64,000 bases of DNA from Bacillus sp. NP157 (GTDB taxonomy: Bacteria > Pseudomonadota > Gammaproteobacteria > Xanthomonadales > Rhodanobacteraceae). The DNA lies in NCBI GenBank assembly GCA_018889975.1, contig CP076546.1, positions 558,001 to 622,000 on the forward strand, read 5' to 3'. A program made the translations under genes and the position numbers. Each line of letters opens with the position of its first letter. Within the stretch, counting starts at the first letter, position 1. Below the pieces are notes generated by a model. The model ran no database searches, was not told where the DNA came from, and was given only the letters and a program-made list of their open reading frames with translations. Shown here one piece after another: positions 54,896 to 64,000 of the stretch.

Positions 54896-55596
54896 CCGAC
54901 GGCCTCGACACGCTCGCTGGCCGCCTGGCGGCCGTGCGGGCGGGGATCGACGCGGCCTGCCACGCGGCAGGCCGCGACCCGGCCGGGGTCACCCTCTTGC
55001 CGGTCAGCAAGACGTTCGACGCCGGCGTGGTCCGCGAGGCCAACGGCCTTGGCCTGCGCCGGTTCGGCGAGAACCGGGTGCAGGAGATCCAGTCCAAGGC
55101 GGCCGAGCTGGACGCCCCTGGCCTTGAATGGGTGGTCATCGGCCACCTGCAGACGAACAAGGCGAAGGCCGTCGCCGCGCTCGCCAGCGAGGTGCAGTCG
55201 CTGGATCGCCTTGACCTCGCCGTCGCCCTGGACAAGGCACTGCAGGCCCAGGGCAGGGCGATCGACGTGCTGGTGCAGCTGAAGACTTCCGGCGAAGAGA
55301 GCAAGACCGGGTTGCCGCCGGGTGACCTGCTGGGCTTCCTGGCCGAGCTCAAGGCCTTCCATTCGTTACGCGTCCGCGGCCTGATGACGATCGCCGAGCA
55401 TTCCGACGACGAAGCGTTGGTCCGGGCCAATTTCCGCAGTGTGTATCAGTGGCGTAACAGCGCCCGCGACGCCGGTTTCGAGCTCGAGCGGCTGTCCATG
55501 GGGATGAGCGGCGATTACGCCCTGGCGATCGCCGAAGGCAGCACGGAAGTTCGCATTGGCAGCTCAATATTCGGGGCGCGGAATTACAAGTACTAA
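54892..55596 (+). CDS. YggS-family PLP homeostasis protein
   Basis: 234-residue cytosolic PLP-binding protein (YggS/PLPBP/PROSC) with alanine-racemase N-domain fold but no known enzymatic activity; it controls free PLP and amino acid pools. PLP lysine in LLPVSKTFDAG, GENRVQEIQSKAAEL, GHLQTNKAKAV, LMTIAEHSDDE, LSMGMSGDYALAIAEGSTEVRIGSSIFG. ATG overlaps the M20 gene stop (ATGA). In many Proteobacteria the neighbour is proC; here it is a peptidase. Confidence 0.95.
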
Positions 55597-55862
55597 TCAG
55601 TTCAATTAATCCGTTCCGGCAATCGAGCGCCTGTGACAGGCCCTTTATTCGCTCACATACGTGAAGCAAGTGCCTAAATCTGTTCAGTATTGTGAGTGAA
55701 TCCGCGTTATTTATTGCGGATTCTCTGAATATTTCCTAGGAATGGCCGTTTTTAACTTTATGCCAACAACAGGGGGGAAGGGGTTTGCTAACTTCACCAC
55801 TCGTTCACGGTCGTCTCACCTAAACGGCGGCTTAACTTTCACGATGACAGGCCTTCTCGCTC
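55597..55862. other. AT-rich upstream region of the NlpC/P60 gene
   Basis: 266 bp, visibly poorer in GC than the rest of the window. A small hairpin GCCTG/CAGGC followed by CCTTTATT (about 55629-55646) may end yggS transcription, and a 7 bp stem AATCCGC/GCGGATT (55699-55722) follows. The remainder should hold the promoter and leader for 55863. I do not recognise a known riboswitch. Confidence 0.5.
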
Positions 55863-56576
55863 ATGCATTTCAAGCGACTGACCGCTCTCGCGCTAGCTAC
55901 CTGCTGTATCGGTGCCGTTACACCTGCTTTTGCTGACAACGTCCAGGCTCCACAAGGCCTTGACCAATCCGCGACGCTTTTGCTGACCGACCTCCCGGTG
56001 TTTGCCCCGGCCACTGGCCTGGCGCAGTCGATCATCCCGGACGTCACCTCCCTGACCGCGCCGAAGCCCAGCACCACGGTGGCTGCGGCCCAGGCTGAAC
56101 AGGAAGCCGACGCCGTCGACGGCGACGATGACGACGATAGCCTCGTCGCTGCCGCCACCGCCCGCCTCGCCGGCCACGTCGACGGGCATGCCCGCGAAGC
56201 GCTGCTCACCTTCGCCATGAAGCTGCGCGACATCCGTTACCACCGCGGCGGCCGTACGCCCACCGCCGGTTTTGATTGCAGCGGCTTCGTCCGCTACGTG
56301 TTTGCCCACAGCATCGGCCTCGACCTGCCGGCCAACTCGGCCAGCCAGTTCCTCGCCGGTCTGTCGGTGAAGCGCAACGACATGAAGACGGGCGACCTGG
56401 TTTTCTTCCGCACCCGCGGCAAGGCCATCTCGCACGTCGGCATTTACATCGACAACGGCCAGTTCATCCACTCCCCGTCGGCTGGCAAGACGGTGCGCGT
56501 GGATAGCCTCAACGAGGCTTACTGGTCGAAGCACTTCGCGGGCGCCAAGCGTCCCGAAGGTATCGCCAAGATCTGA
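55863..56576 (+). CDS. Secreted NlpC/P60 peptidoglycan endopeptidase
   Basis: 237-residue exported cell-wall hydrolase. Signal peptide to about residue 24 (CCIGAVTPAFA), a ~90 residue variable region with an acidic run (VDGDDDDDS), then the C40 domain (about 115-235) with catalytic Cys in GFDCSGFVRYVF, His in SHVGIYIDNG and a third polar residue in FIHSPSAGK. It should cleave gamma-D-glutamyl-diaminopimelate bonds. Long AT-rich upstream region; strong terminator behind. Confidence 0.92.
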   Translation: MHFKRLTALALATCCIGAVTPAFADNVQAPQGLDQSATLLLTDLPVFAPATGLAQSIIPDVTSLTAPKPSTTVAAAQAEQEADAVDGDDDDDSLVAAATARLAGHVDGHAREALLTFAMKLRDIRYHRGGRTPTAGFDCSGFVRYVFAHSIGLDLPANSASQFLAGLSVKRNDMKTGDLVFFRTRGKAISHVGIYIDNGQFIHSPSAGKTVRVDSLNEAYWSKHFAGAKRPEGIAKI

Positions 56577-56600
56577 CGGGTCCCTTCAACGACTTTTCCG

Positions 56601-56632
56601 AAACGGCATGCCCAGGCATGCCGTTTTTTTTT
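56601..56632 (+). terminator. Intrinsic terminator after the NlpC/P60 gene
   Basis: Perfect 12 bp stem AAACGGCATGCC / GGCATGCCGTTT followed by T to 56632. It lies between convergent genes. Confidence 0.93.
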
Positions 56633-56640
56633 GGCCTCCG

Positions 56641-57552
56641 CTAACGCGGTAGAAATCCACCGACGATGAGCCACTGCTCGAGCAGGTCCGGCCACGTCCG
56701 CAGGGCGCGCTTGTCGGCGGCCAGGCCGGTGCCGTGCACGCCCTTCTCGTACACGTGCAGCTCGGCTGGTACACCGGCGCGCTTCAGCGCGAGGAAGTAC
56801 TCGACGCTGCCTTCGACCGGAATCGTGTCGTCGTCGGCCGTGTGGTAGATGAAGGTCGGCGGCGTTTTCGCCGTGATGTGCCGGATCGGCTGGTAACGCT
56901 CCAGGTACGCCGACGTGCAGGTCGACGCGGGGATCTTCAGCGCCTTGCAGTACGCAAGGCCCTTCTGCGCACTGTCGAACATGGAGAAGGCGGGGTAACC
57001 GAGGATCACGAAATCCGGCCGCGGGCTTTGCCGGGCGATGGCGTCGTCAGGGCCGCCCGGCACCGGGCCGTCGGCGGTCTCCAGCACGCCGCCCAGGTGG
57101 CCGCCCGCCGAGAAACCGATGTAGCCCACCTTGTCCGTTGCGACGCCGTAGTCCTTCGCGTGGGCGCGGACGTACTGCACGGCGCGTTGCGCATCCATGA
57201 GTGGCGTGGGCATGGGGTACGTGTTGCCCAGGCGGTAGCGCAGCACGAAGGCGGTGACACCGCGGCTGGCAAACCAGTCCGCCACTTCGCGGCCTTCGAG
57301 ATCGCCGGCGAGCCCGAGGTACGAGCCGCCGGGTGCGACGATGACTGCCGTGCCGTTGGGCGTGCCGAACGGCGGGAAGATCGAAAGCGACGGGATGTCT
57401 TCAACGGCGTGGCCCTTCGCGCCCGGGGGCGTGCCGTTGTAGAGGGGCACCGTGGCCAGGTGCAGCATGGGATCGCCCAGGGGCGTGGCGTCCTGCGCAT
57501 GGGCGCAGGCGCCGGCGAGGAGGGCGGTCATGGCAAGCAGGCGTGCTTTCAC
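56641..57552 (-). CDS. Exported acetyl esterase-like alpha/beta hydrolase
   Basis: 303-residue secreted esterase. The GTG at 57552 is chosen because GAAGGAT lies upstream and it gives a clean signal peptide (MKARLLAMTALLAGACAHAQ); ATG 57582 is possible. Oxyanion segment IVAPGGSYLGLA, nucleophile elbow GFSAGGHLGG, catalytic Asp in HTADDDTIP and His in KGVHGTGL. This is the BD-FAE / acetylxylan esterase-like group that deacetylates sugars. The substrate is inferred from family only. Confidence 0.87.
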   Translation of the reverse strand: MKARLLAMTALLAGACAHAQDATPLGDPMLHLATVPLYNGTPPGAKGHAVEDIPSLSIFPPFGTPNGTAVIVAPGGSYLGLAGDLEGREVADWFASRGVTAFVLRYRLGNTYPMPTPLMDAQRAVQYVRAHAKDYGVATDKVGYIGFSAGGHLGGVLETADGPVPGGPDDAIARQSPRPDFVILGYPAFSMFDSAQKGLAYCKALKIPASTCTSAYLERYQPIRHITAKTPPTFIYHTADDDTIPVEGSVEYFLALKRAGVPAELHVYEKGVHGTGLAADKRALRTWPDLLEQWLIVGGFLPR

Positions 57553-57624
57553 TGGCGTGGGATCCTTCTCGCGGGTCGCCATGCGCGGCGTGGACCGTCG
57601 AGGGTACGGTAAAATCGGTCCACG

Positions 57625-58359
57625 ATGCCCAAGCCCACCCACACACCCACCTTCGGCCTTGCGCGGGTCCTCTCCAAACGCGGAATCTGTTCACGCAGCC
57701 AGGCCGAAAAGCTGGCGCGGGAGGGCAAGGTGCGCGTGGATGGCAAGGTCGTGCGCGATCCCGAGTTCCGCATTCGTGGACCCGAGCGCATCGAGATCGA
57801 TGGCGCTGGCGCTACGGAGGCGGCGGCGACGGTCTACCTGGCAATGAACAAGCCGCGCGGCATCGTGGTGTCGGCATCCGACGAGCGCGGGCGCGACACC
57901 GTGTATTCCCTGCTGGAAGGCGCGGGGTTGCCGTGGCTGGGGCCGGTCGGACGCCTCGACAAGGCGAGCGAGGGCTTGTTGCTGTTGTCCAACGACACGG
58001 TGTGGGCGGCGGGCATCACCGACCCGGCGACGCACGTGCCGAAGACATACCACGTACAGGTCGCCGGCCATCCGGGCGCATCGACGATCGACGCGATGCT
58101 CGCGGGCATCGTCGACGAAGGCGAGTGGCTCAAGGCGGGCGCTGCGTCGTTGCTGCGGCAGGGCGAGAAGAACGCCTGGCTGGAGGTGACGCTGGACGAA
58201 GGGCGCAACCGACACATCCGCCGGCTGATGTCGGTGCTCGGCTTCGAGGTGCAGCGCCTGGTGCGCGTGGCCATCGGTGGGCTGCCGATGGGCGAGTTAG
58301 CCAAGGGTACGTGGCGGCACCTGACGGCAACGGAAGTCGAGGCGCTCCGCCGCCGCTAA
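57625..58359 (+). CDS. RsuA/RluB-family rRNA pseudouridine synthase
   Basis: 244-residue pseudouridine synthase. S4 RNA-binding domain at about 10-65 (ARVLSKRGICSRSQAEKLAREGKVRVDG in parts), catalytic domain with the Asp in GRLDKASEGLLLLSND, YHVQVAGHP and the closing EGRNRHIRRLMSVLGFEVQRLVRV. The family isomerises specific uridines in 16S (RsuA) or 23S rRNA (RluB/E/F); which site is not decidable here. Divergent from the esterase gene. Confidence 0.9.
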   Translation: MPKPTHTPTFGLARVLSKRGICSRSQAEKLAREGKVRVDGKVVRDPEFRIRGPERIEIDGAGATEAAATVYLAMNKPRGIVVSASDERGRDTVYSLLEGAGLPWLGPVGRLDKASEGLLLLSNDTVWAAGITDPATHVPKTYHVQVAGHPGASTIDAMLAGIVDEGEWLKAGAASLLRQGEKNAWLEVTLDEGRNRHIRRLMSVLGFEVQRLVRVAIGGLPMGELAKGTWRHLTATEVEALRRR

Positions 58360-58367
58360 AGGCATCT

Positions 58368-58389
58368 GTAGGAGCGCGCCTGCACGCGA
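58368..58389 (+). repeat. REP hairpin
   Basis: Plus-oriented unit with one base change (GCACGC), 8 bp after the pseudouridine synthase stop. Confidence 0.75.
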
Positions 58390-58411
58390 TGGGGGATAAC
58401 GCGACCACCCA

Positions 58412-58433
58412 TCGCGCGCAGGCGCGATCCAAC
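58412..58433 (-). repeat. REP hairpin (degenerate end)
   Basis: Minus-oriented unit whose outer end reads GATCCAAC in place of GCTCCTAC. Forms a head-to-head pair with 58368-58389. Confidence 0.7.
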
Positions 58434-58446
58434 AGCGCCAGTTTTA

Positions 58447-59646
58447 TCAGGCCTTGAGAATGCCGAGCTTCTTGCCAACCCGGGTGAACGCGGCAATCGC
58501 CTTGTCCAGGTGTTCGCGGGTGTGGGCAGCGCTCATCTGGGTTCGGATGCGTGCCTTGCCCTGCGGTACCACGGGGAAGAAGAAGCCGGTGACGTAGATG
58601 CCTTCATCGAGCAGTTCGCTGGCCATGGCCTGGGCCTGCTTCGCGTCGTAGATCATCACCGGGACGATCGGGTGCACGCCAGGGCGGATGTCGAAGCCGG
58701 CCTCGGTCATCTTCTCGCGGAAATAACGGGTATTTTCCTTCACCTTGTCGCGCAGGTCGCCGGCGGCGGCGAGCATGTCGAACACCTTGCTGCCCGCGGC
58801 GACCACGTGGGGCGGCAGCGAGTTGGAGAACAGGTACGGGCGCGAGCGCTGCCGCAGCATCTCGATGACTTCGCGTCGGCCGGTGGTGAAGCCGCCGAGC
58901 GCACCGCCAAGTGCCTTGCCCAGGGTGCCGGTGACGATGTCGATCTTGTCGAGCACGCCATGGAATTCCGCCGAGCCGCGGCCGGTATCGCCGAGGAAGC
59001 CGGTGCAATGGCATTCGTCGATATGGACCAGGGCGTTGTACTTCTTCGCCAGCGCGGTGATCTCATCCAGCGGCGCGATGAAGCCATCCATCGAGAACGC
59101 ACCGTCGGTGGTGATCAGCTTGGTCCGCGCGCCGGCGGCGTCGGCAGCCTGCAGCTGCGCTTCCAGGTCGGCCATGTCGCAGTTGGCGTAGCGGAATCGC
59201 TTGGCCTTGCACAGGCGGATGCCATCGATGATCGAGGCGTGGTTCAGCGCGTCGGAGATGATCGCGTCTTCTTCGCCGAGCAGCGGCTCGAACAGGCCGC
59301 CGTTGGCATCGAAGCAGGCCGCGTAAAGGATGGTGTCTTCCGTGCCGAAGAAGTCGGCGATCTTCGCCTCCAGTTCCTTGTGCAGGTCCTGCGTGCCGCA
59401 GATGAAGCGCACGCTGGCCATGCCGAAGCCGTGGGTGTCGAGGGCGTTCTTCGCGGCGGCGATCACTTCCGGGTGGTCGGCCAGGCCCAGGTAGTTGTTC
59501 GCGCAGAAGTTGAGCACCTTGCGGCCGCCTTCGAGCTCGATCTCGGCGGACTGCGGGGAAACGATGATGCGCTCGGCCTTGAACAGGCCCTGCTCGCGGA
59601 TGGAGGCGAGCTCGGCGGCAAAGCGTTCCTGGGCGGGATAGGTCAT
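58447..59646 (-). CDS. kbl: Glycine C-acetyltransferase (2-amino-3-ketobutyrate CoA ligase)
   Basis: PLP enzyme converting 2-amino-3-ketobutyrate and CoA to glycine and acetyl-CoA, second step of threonine degradation. 399 residues from ATG 59646. Family segments: [35 protein letters not shown] (in parts), [29 protein letters not shown] and the Schiff-base Lys in [14 protein letters not shown]. It belongs to the same alpha-oxoamine synthase family as the autoinducer synthase at 39738 but has the KBL signatures. Its partner tdh is 3.8 kb away on the same strand. Confidence 0.96.
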   Translation of the reverse strand: MTYPAQERFAAELASIREQGLFKAERIIVSPQSAEIELEGGRKVLNFCANNYLGLADHPEVIAAAKNALDTHGFGMASVRFICGTQDLHKELEAKIADFFGTEDTILYAACFDANGGLFEPLLGEEDAIISDALNHASIIDGIRLCKAKRFRYANCDMADLEAQLQAADAAGARTKLITTDGAFSMDGFIAPLDEITALAKKYNALVHIDECHCTGFLGDTGRGSAEFHGVLDKIDIVTGTLGKALGGALGGFTTGRREVIEMLRQRSRPYLFSNSLPPHVVAAGSKVFDMLAAAGDLRDKVKENTRYFREKMTEAGFDIRPGVHPIVPVMIYDAKQAQAMASELLDEGIYVTGFFFPVVPQGKARIRTQMSAAHTREHLDKAIAAFTRVGKKLGILKA

Positions 59647-59717
59647 GGGGGCGGCGTCCAGTCGATTGGCGAAAGTCGGATTGTAGCGTGGCCGCCCGGC
59701 CAGGCGGCCTTTCCCGA

Positions 59718-62700
59718 TCAATGGAGGCCGAAGTCGACGCGGGTGGTCTTGCCGGGGTCGTCGATGCCCTTGGGATCCAGCTTGGGCGCCTGGACGAAGA
59801 CGCGTTTATCGTCGACCTTGCCTTGCAGCCACTGGCGCACGGCGTTTGCGCGGCGTTCGGCGAGGTGGCGCAGGGCGTCTGCGTCCACCGGCATGTTGGT
59901 TTCCATCAGCGTGCGCATTTCTTCCGGCGGTTGCGACTTCGTCAGGCCGATGATGTTCTTCGGCTTGGGGAACGACGCATGGCGGTAGGCGCGTTCGAGG
60001 TACTTGTCCTGCTGTTCCGGCGTGGGCGGGGTGGTGTCGTCGCCCTTGTCGTTGACCTGTTCCTGGTGGACCAGGTCGTCGACCATCACCTTGCGCAGGC
60101 CGGCTTCGTCCTTGCTCGCGTCGACGCGGCCGATGATGTCGAGGTTGATCGACGGTTTGTTGGTAAGCACCTTGGCCAGTTCGCCGAGCTTGGTCGCGGC
60201 CGCGGGGTCCAGCGCGTCGGAGCCTGGCGCGAACTCCACGTAGCCGAGGTCTTCGCGGCCGCCGCCGGCGGAGGCGAGCAGGCGGAACGGCGAGGTCACG
60301 GCCTTGACGATCAGGTTGCCGATGGCGCGCCACACCAGGCCGCCGACGCTGAAGTGCGGATCGTCGAGCGAGCCGGTGACCGGCACGTGGACGTCGATGC
60401 GACCTTCGCTGTCGCGCAGGAGGGCGACGGCGAGCTTCACCGGCAAATGGCTGATGCCTTCGCCCTCGATGCGGTCGCCGAAGGTCAGTTGGTCGATGAA
60501 GATGTGGTTGTCGGCGTTGAGCTTGCGTTGGTCCAGCGCGTAGTGCACGTCGACGTTGAGCCGTCCCTGCGTGATCGGGTAACCCGCGTAGCGGCCGGAA
60601 TACGGCGACAGGTTGGTCAGCTGGATGCCTTCCGCCTTCGCGGTGATGTCGAGGAAGGCCACCGGTGCGAGCGGATTGATCGTGCCTTCGATGTCGACCG
60701 GGGCATTGCCGTCGAGCCGGCCTTGCAGCGTGAGCGCGGCCGGCGGGGCACCGGCGACGGTGCCGAACGCGCCGATCTTGCCGGTGAGGTCCGTGACGTC
60801 GGCGGTGTAATTCGGCTTGATGAAGTTATCGGTGTAGTTGAGCCGGCCCTTGGTGAGGGTGACCTGGCCAATGCGGATGTCGGCTTCCGGCCCCGCGGCG
60901 GCCGGTACGGCGACGGGCTCGTCGGTCTTTTTCGGCGCGGGGTTGGCTTGCGCCTGTGTCACGGAGACGGCACCCGGCGCTTCCGGGCTGGCGACGACGT
61001 CCTGCAGGTTGAGGCGGCCGGTCGCGTTGACGATGACGCGGGCATAGAAGTCGTCGAGCGCCAGGCCGCCGATGTCGACCCGTGGCACGCCTTCACCCAG
61101 CGCAAGCGCCATGTTCGTTGCGCTCAGGGAATTCCAGCGCAGGAAGTCGTCGTTGGTGACCTTGTCCTGCACGCGCACGCGGCCGAGCGTGGCCTTGCCG
61201 CGATAACCGATGCGCGCGGCATCCTTCCCGCGATCCGTGTAACGCGCCTGCCCGTCGAGGCTGAGCAGGCCACTGGCCACCGTGACGTTCAGCGGTACGG
61301 TGACAAGGGTCTGCAACGGCGCGATATCCAGTTGCGTGGCCTGCAGCGTCAGGTCCGCGTCGAGCGGCGCGGGGCGGACCTTGCCGGTGACGGCGAATGT
61401 CCCGTCACCCAGCGCGCCCTTCAGGTCCAGCGCGATGGGCTTGCGCAGGTCGTCGGAAAGGCCGTCTATCCCGAAGGCGCTGGCGGTGAGGTTGATGCCG
61501 TTGCGCTTGCCCGGTGCCTTAGCATCGCGCAGCGTCACCCTGCTGTTGCCCAGTCCGACATGGCCGACGCTCCAATGCCAGCCCTGGCCCGCGGGATGCG
61601 CCGCACTCGCGTTGGCGGGGAGCAGGCTGAGGATATCGACGTTGCCGTTGGCGAGGCGCTTCACGTCGAGTGCGAGCCCTTCAAGCAGCAACGTATCGAT
61701 GCGCGCTTCACTCGTGGCCATGTCGACCGTGGCGATCGTGGCCGTGAGCGACTTCCACGTGATGGGCGAGGCCCGGCCGCCATGCGGCACCAGGTTGAAG
61801 CCATCGAGCCGGGCTTTCGCCCGTTCCAGCCGTACCGTGGCGGCCTCATGCCAGTCGGCCTTCAACGCGCCATCGGCCGTGAAGCTGCCGCCGGTGATAT
61901 CGGCGTCGAGCATGGGCGGCGTGAGCGGCATCAGCGGCGCCAGCGACACCTGCCTGACCTCCACCTTGCCGTCGTAGTGGCTTGCAGCCAGGTCAAACGC
62001 GCCGACGGTCGACAGCGAGCCACTGGCCAGGCTGGCGGAGACGTGGAGTGCGGCCGGCGGTGCCTTCACGGTGCTCAGCCCGCGCAACGTACCCGTCAGG
62101 TTCTCAAGGGTGAGGTGCGCCGGCGCGGGCGCGGCGAGGTCGGCGTAGTCGATGCGCGTGCTTGCGAGCGTCAACGTGTCGATGCGCACGTCCGTCGGCA
62201 CGGCCTTGGGTTCCGGCTTCTCCGGGCCACCCATCAGCGCGTCAAGGTTGCTCTTGCCGCCGGGCAGCCGCGCGTAGCGCAGGGCGGCATCCTTGATGGT
62301 GACCGCACCGAGCCGATAGCGCGAGGTGATCGGGTCCAGCACGGCAAGTTCGGCCTCGCCGCGCCCGATCGCGAGCAGCGCACCGCCATCCTTGCCGGTG
62401 ACCTTGAGCCCATCCAGCCCCAGCCGACCCTTGATGCGCACGATCGGCTGCTTCTCGCCCATGGCGAAATCCACCACGAGCACGCCGGACAACTTGCCCT
62501 CGGGGACGCTGACCGGCAGCGGCGTGGGGATGAAGCCGATGTAGCGGGGCAGGTCGAGCTGGTCGAGGTGGAAGGTGATGGTCGACTCGTGGCTGTTTGC
62601 GAAGGGCTTGGTCTGGCCCTGCGCCCTGAACGGGCTTCCGTCGATGGTCATGGCCAGCAGGGGCTGGACGAAAATATCGGTGTCGCTGGGCAGGCTGGCG

Positions 62701-63299
62701 ATGAACGGAATGCCGAGTTCGAAGTGATCCACGCGGTGCTGCGCGTTGAGCACGCGGTCGTCGAAATCGATCTGTCCGCCGTGGATGGCGATGTTGGACA
62801 GCGCGAAGCGGGCAGGGCCGGTATCGGGCGCGGCAGGCTCGCTATTGAGGCGCTGGAGAATGTCGGTGAAGTTGAACTGTTGCGGCGCGGTGCGCTGCAG
62901 GTGCACCTGCGGGTTGTCGATCCGCAACTCGTCGAGGATCGGCGCCGCGCGGAACAGTGACGCCCACGACGCGTCCGCAATGATCCGCCCGACATCGACG
63001 AAAGCCGTCTTGCCGTCCGCTTCGGCCACGTGCACGCGTTCGAGGGTGAGCCGCAGGGTGAAGGGGTTGAAACGTGCGTCGCCCACGCTGACCGGGCGGC
63101 CCAGGGCGGCGCTGGCGCGCGTAGCGATCTGGGAACGGATGATCGAGGGGGCGGCGAGGAAGCCGAGCAATGCGAAAAGGACCAGGGCGATACCCAGGCC
63201 GAGGGCGATGCGCCGGGCCCGGCGCGACCGGTAGGTAGCGAGGGCGCGGTCGCGTGCGTCCCCCCAGGGGAGGTTCCGCCAGCCTTTGCGAGTGTCCAT
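59718..63299 (-). CDS. AsmA-like DUF748 protein
   Basis: 1193-residue envelope protein. One N-terminal membrane helix (about 30-52, [21 protein letters not shown] in part), then a long repetitive beta-rich periplasmic body of the AsmA/TamB/DUF748 superfamily ([41 protein letters not shown]). Near the C-terminus (about 1040-1110) the stretch [24 protein letters not shown] resembles an OmpA-like peptidoglycan-binding segment. Such proteins are thought to shuttle phospholipids across the periplasm. It sits between tdh and kbl, apparently as an intruder in that pair. Confidence 0.88.
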   Translation of the reverse strand: MDTRKGWRNLPWGDARDRALATYRSRRARRIALGLGIALVLFALLGFLAAPSIIRSQIATRASAALGRPVSVGDARFNPFTLRLTLERVHVAEADGKTAFVDVGRIIADASWASLFRAAPILDELRIDNPQVHLQRTAPQQFNFTDILQRLNSEPAAPDTGPARFALSNIAIHGGQIDFDDRVLNAQHRVDHFELGIPFIASLPSDTDIFVQPLLAMTIDGSPFRAQGQTKPFANSHESTITFHLDQLDLPRYIGFIPTPLPVSVPEGKLSGVLVVDFAMGEKQPIVRIKGRLGLDGLKVTGKDGGALLAIGRGEAELAVLDPITSRYRLGAVTIKDAALRYARLPGGKSNLDALMGGPEKPEPKAVPTDVRIDTLTLASTRIDYADLAAPAPAHLTLENLTGTLRGLSTVKAPPAALHVSASLASGSLSTVGAFDLAASHYDGKVEVRQVSLAPLMPLTPPMLDADITGGSFTADGALKADWHEAATVRLERAKARLDGFNLVPHGGRASPITWKSLTATIATVDMATSEARIDTLLLEGLALDVKRLANGNVDILSLLPANASAAHPAGQGWHWSVGHVGLGNSRVTLRDAKAPGKRNGINLTASAFGIDGLSDDLRKPIALDLKGALGDGTFAVTGKVRPAPLDADLTLQATQLDIAPLQTLVTVPLNVTVASGLLSLDGQARYTDRGKDAARIGYRGKATLGRVRVQDKVTNDDFLRWNSLSATNMALALGEGVPRVDIGGLALDDFYARVIVNATGRLNLQDVVASPEAPGAVSVTQAQANPAPKKTDEPVAVPAAAGPEADIRIGQVTLTKGRLNYTDNFIKPNYTADVTDLTGKIGAFGTVAGAPPAALTLQGRLDGNAPVDIEGTINPLAPVAFLDITAKAEGIQLTNLSPYSGRYAGYPITQGRLNVDVHYALDQRKLNADNHIFIDQLTFGDRIEGEGISHLPVKLAVALLRDSEGRIDVHVPVTGSLDDPHFSVGGLVWRAIGNLIVKAVTSPFRLLASAGGGREDLGYVEFAPGSDALDPAAATKLGELAKVLTNKPSINLDIIGRVDASKDEAGLRKVMVDDLVHQEQVNDKGDDTTPPTPEQQDKYLERAYRHASFPKPKNIIGLTKSQPPEEMRTLMETNMPVDADALRHLAERRANAVRQWLQGKVDDKRVFVQAPKLDPKGIDDPGKTTRVDFGLH

Positions 63300-63394
63300 G
63301 CCGACGACCTCTTTCTACGCGTTACCCCCGGCGGAAAGTGTACTCGCCGGGGGTGCGCATGGAATGGGGCGAACTCCTAAAAGCTGCCGCTCCC

Positions 63395-63438
63395 GTAGGA
63401 GCGCGCCTGCGCGCGATCGCGCGCAAGCGAGCTCCTAC
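63395..63438. repeat. Head-to-head REP pair
   Basis: Two REP units in immediate opposition (63395-63416 plus, 63417-63438 minus, the second with GCGAGC for GCGCGC), giving a 44 bp palindrome 10 bp after the tdh stop. Could fold as a terminator-like cruciform. Confidence 0.85.
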
Positions 63439-63448
63439 GGGGATGGGG

Positions 63449-64000
63449 TCAGGTCCAGCTGCAGACGACCTTGCCGCAGACGCCGGCGTCCATCAGGTCG
63501 AAGCCCTTCTGGAAGTCGTCGATCGCGATCTGGTGGGTGAGCACCTTCTGCAGCGGGAAGCCGGTGAGCACCATCTGGGTCATCTTGTACCAGGTCTCGT
63601 ACATCTTCCGGCCGTAGATACCCTGCAGGGTCAGGCCCTTGAAGATCACCTTGTCCCAGTCGATGCCGGCGCCGCGCGGCATGATGCCGAGCATGGCGAC
63701 CTTGCCGCCGTGGTACATGCACTCGAGCATGTCGTTGAAGGCGCGCGGGTTGCCGCTCATCTCCAGGCCCACGTCGAAGCCTTCGATGTGCAGGTCCTTG
63801 ACCACGTCCTTCAGCGACTGGTTGGCGACGTTGACCACGCGGGTGGCGCCCATGTCGGCGGCCAGCTTGAGGCGGTAGTCGTTGACGTCGGTGACGACGA
63901 CGTTGCGGGCGCCCACGTGCTTGGCGATGCCGGCGGCGATGATGCCGATCGGGCCGGCGCCGGTGATCAGGACGTCCTCACCGATCAGGTCGAATTCGAG
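63449..64000 (-). CDS. tdh: L-threonine 3-dehydrogenase, 3' part
   Basis: C-terminal 184 residues of the zinc medium-chain dehydrogenase that oxidises threonine to 2-amino-3-ketobutyrate; the N-terminal ~155 are beyond the right edge. Rossmann motif [27 protein letters not shown] (in part), [51 protein letters not shown] and the ending GKVVCSW match Tdh. With kbl it forms the threonine-to-glycine pathway. Confidence 0.96.
   Translation of the reverse strand, partial: LEFDLIGEDVLITGAGPIGIIAAGIAKHVGARNVVVTDVNDYRLKLAADMGATRVVNVANQSLKDVVKDLHIEGFDVGLEMSGNPRAFNDMLECMYHGGKVAMLGIMPRGAGIDWDKVIFKGLTLQGIYGRKMYETWYKMTQMVLTGFPLQKVLTHQIAIDDFQKGFDLMDAGVCGKVVCSWT

Noticed and set aside
55597-55862. GEMM (c-di-GMP) or ydaO riboswitch before the NlpC/P60 gene
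   Set aside because: I could not find the conserved GEMM core or ydaO elements in the leader.
59688-62960. 1090-codon open frame on the plus strand
   Set aside because: Antisense shadow of the DUF748 gene; composition (Arg/Gly/Val/His-rich) lacks any domain pattern, while the minus strand reads as a coherent AsmA-like protein.

Overview
The window is high-GC gammaproteobacterial chromosome, most likely from the Xanthomonadales and closest in flavour to Luteibacter/Dyella (Rhodanobacteraceae). Three things point there: the arginine cluster of the Xanthomonas type (N-acetylornithine carbamoyltransferase, divergent argG, argE', a fused acetylglutamate kinase/synthase, argC, argH, then proB-proA), the very frequent GTAGGAGCGCGCC-type REP hairpins, and the overall gene content. 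The genus is inferred, not proven.

Layout. 1-4851 (-): a large alpha-2-macroglobulin lipoprotein cut by the left edge. 5313-6401: a secreted protein with two DUF6624-like halves. 6402-7035: repeats, then a candidate arginine attenuator. 7036-16658 (+): argF'-argG-argE'-argAB-argC-argH and proB-proA. 16764-19626 (+): an orphan TolC-like protein and a KgtP-type permease. 20100-27227 (-): kynureninase and ACMSD with two unknown genes, a FUSC membrane protein, EfpL and an SDR dehydrogenase. 27349-31926 (-): acetyltransferases, then HMG-CoA lyase and the biotin subunit of an acyl-CoA carboxylase (leucine catabolism). 32116-36388: SlyD, phospholipase PldA, an EF-hand protein, a YcaQ-like glycosylase and a lipoprotein. 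36712-37483: two cold-shock genes with related leaders. 37586-39711: hydrolase, pirin, Mpo1-like protein.

39738-44107 (-) is the most interesting locus: a CqsA/LqsA-type alpha-hydroxyketone autoinducer synthase, an LqsR-type response regulator and a CqsS/LqsS-type membrane histidine kinase, preceded by a cytochrome c' gene. Together they look like a complete Lqs/Cqs quorum-sensing circuit in an organism group where I do not recall one being described.

44202-50992: TcdA, a MocR-type aminotransferase without its HTH domain, a GIY-YIG protein, a DUF3224 protein, a prolyl-4-hydroxylase-like enzyme, an M1 peptidase and a membrane protein. 50993-51770 is repeat-rich. 51771-58359: GNAT, SET, ComEA-like, M20 peptidase, YggS, NlpC/P60, an esterase and a pseudouridine synthase. 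58447-64000 (-): kbl, a DUF748/AsmA-like giant and the 3' half of tdh (threonine degradation).

Three repeat families fill the gaps: (i) about 19 REP hairpins, several arranged head to head and three supplying the stop codon of the adjacent gene; (ii) five copies of a 138-239 bp element bounded by near-perfect 21 bp inverted repeats and usually coupled to a REP; (iii) three long inverted repeats whose arms are tandem heptamers.
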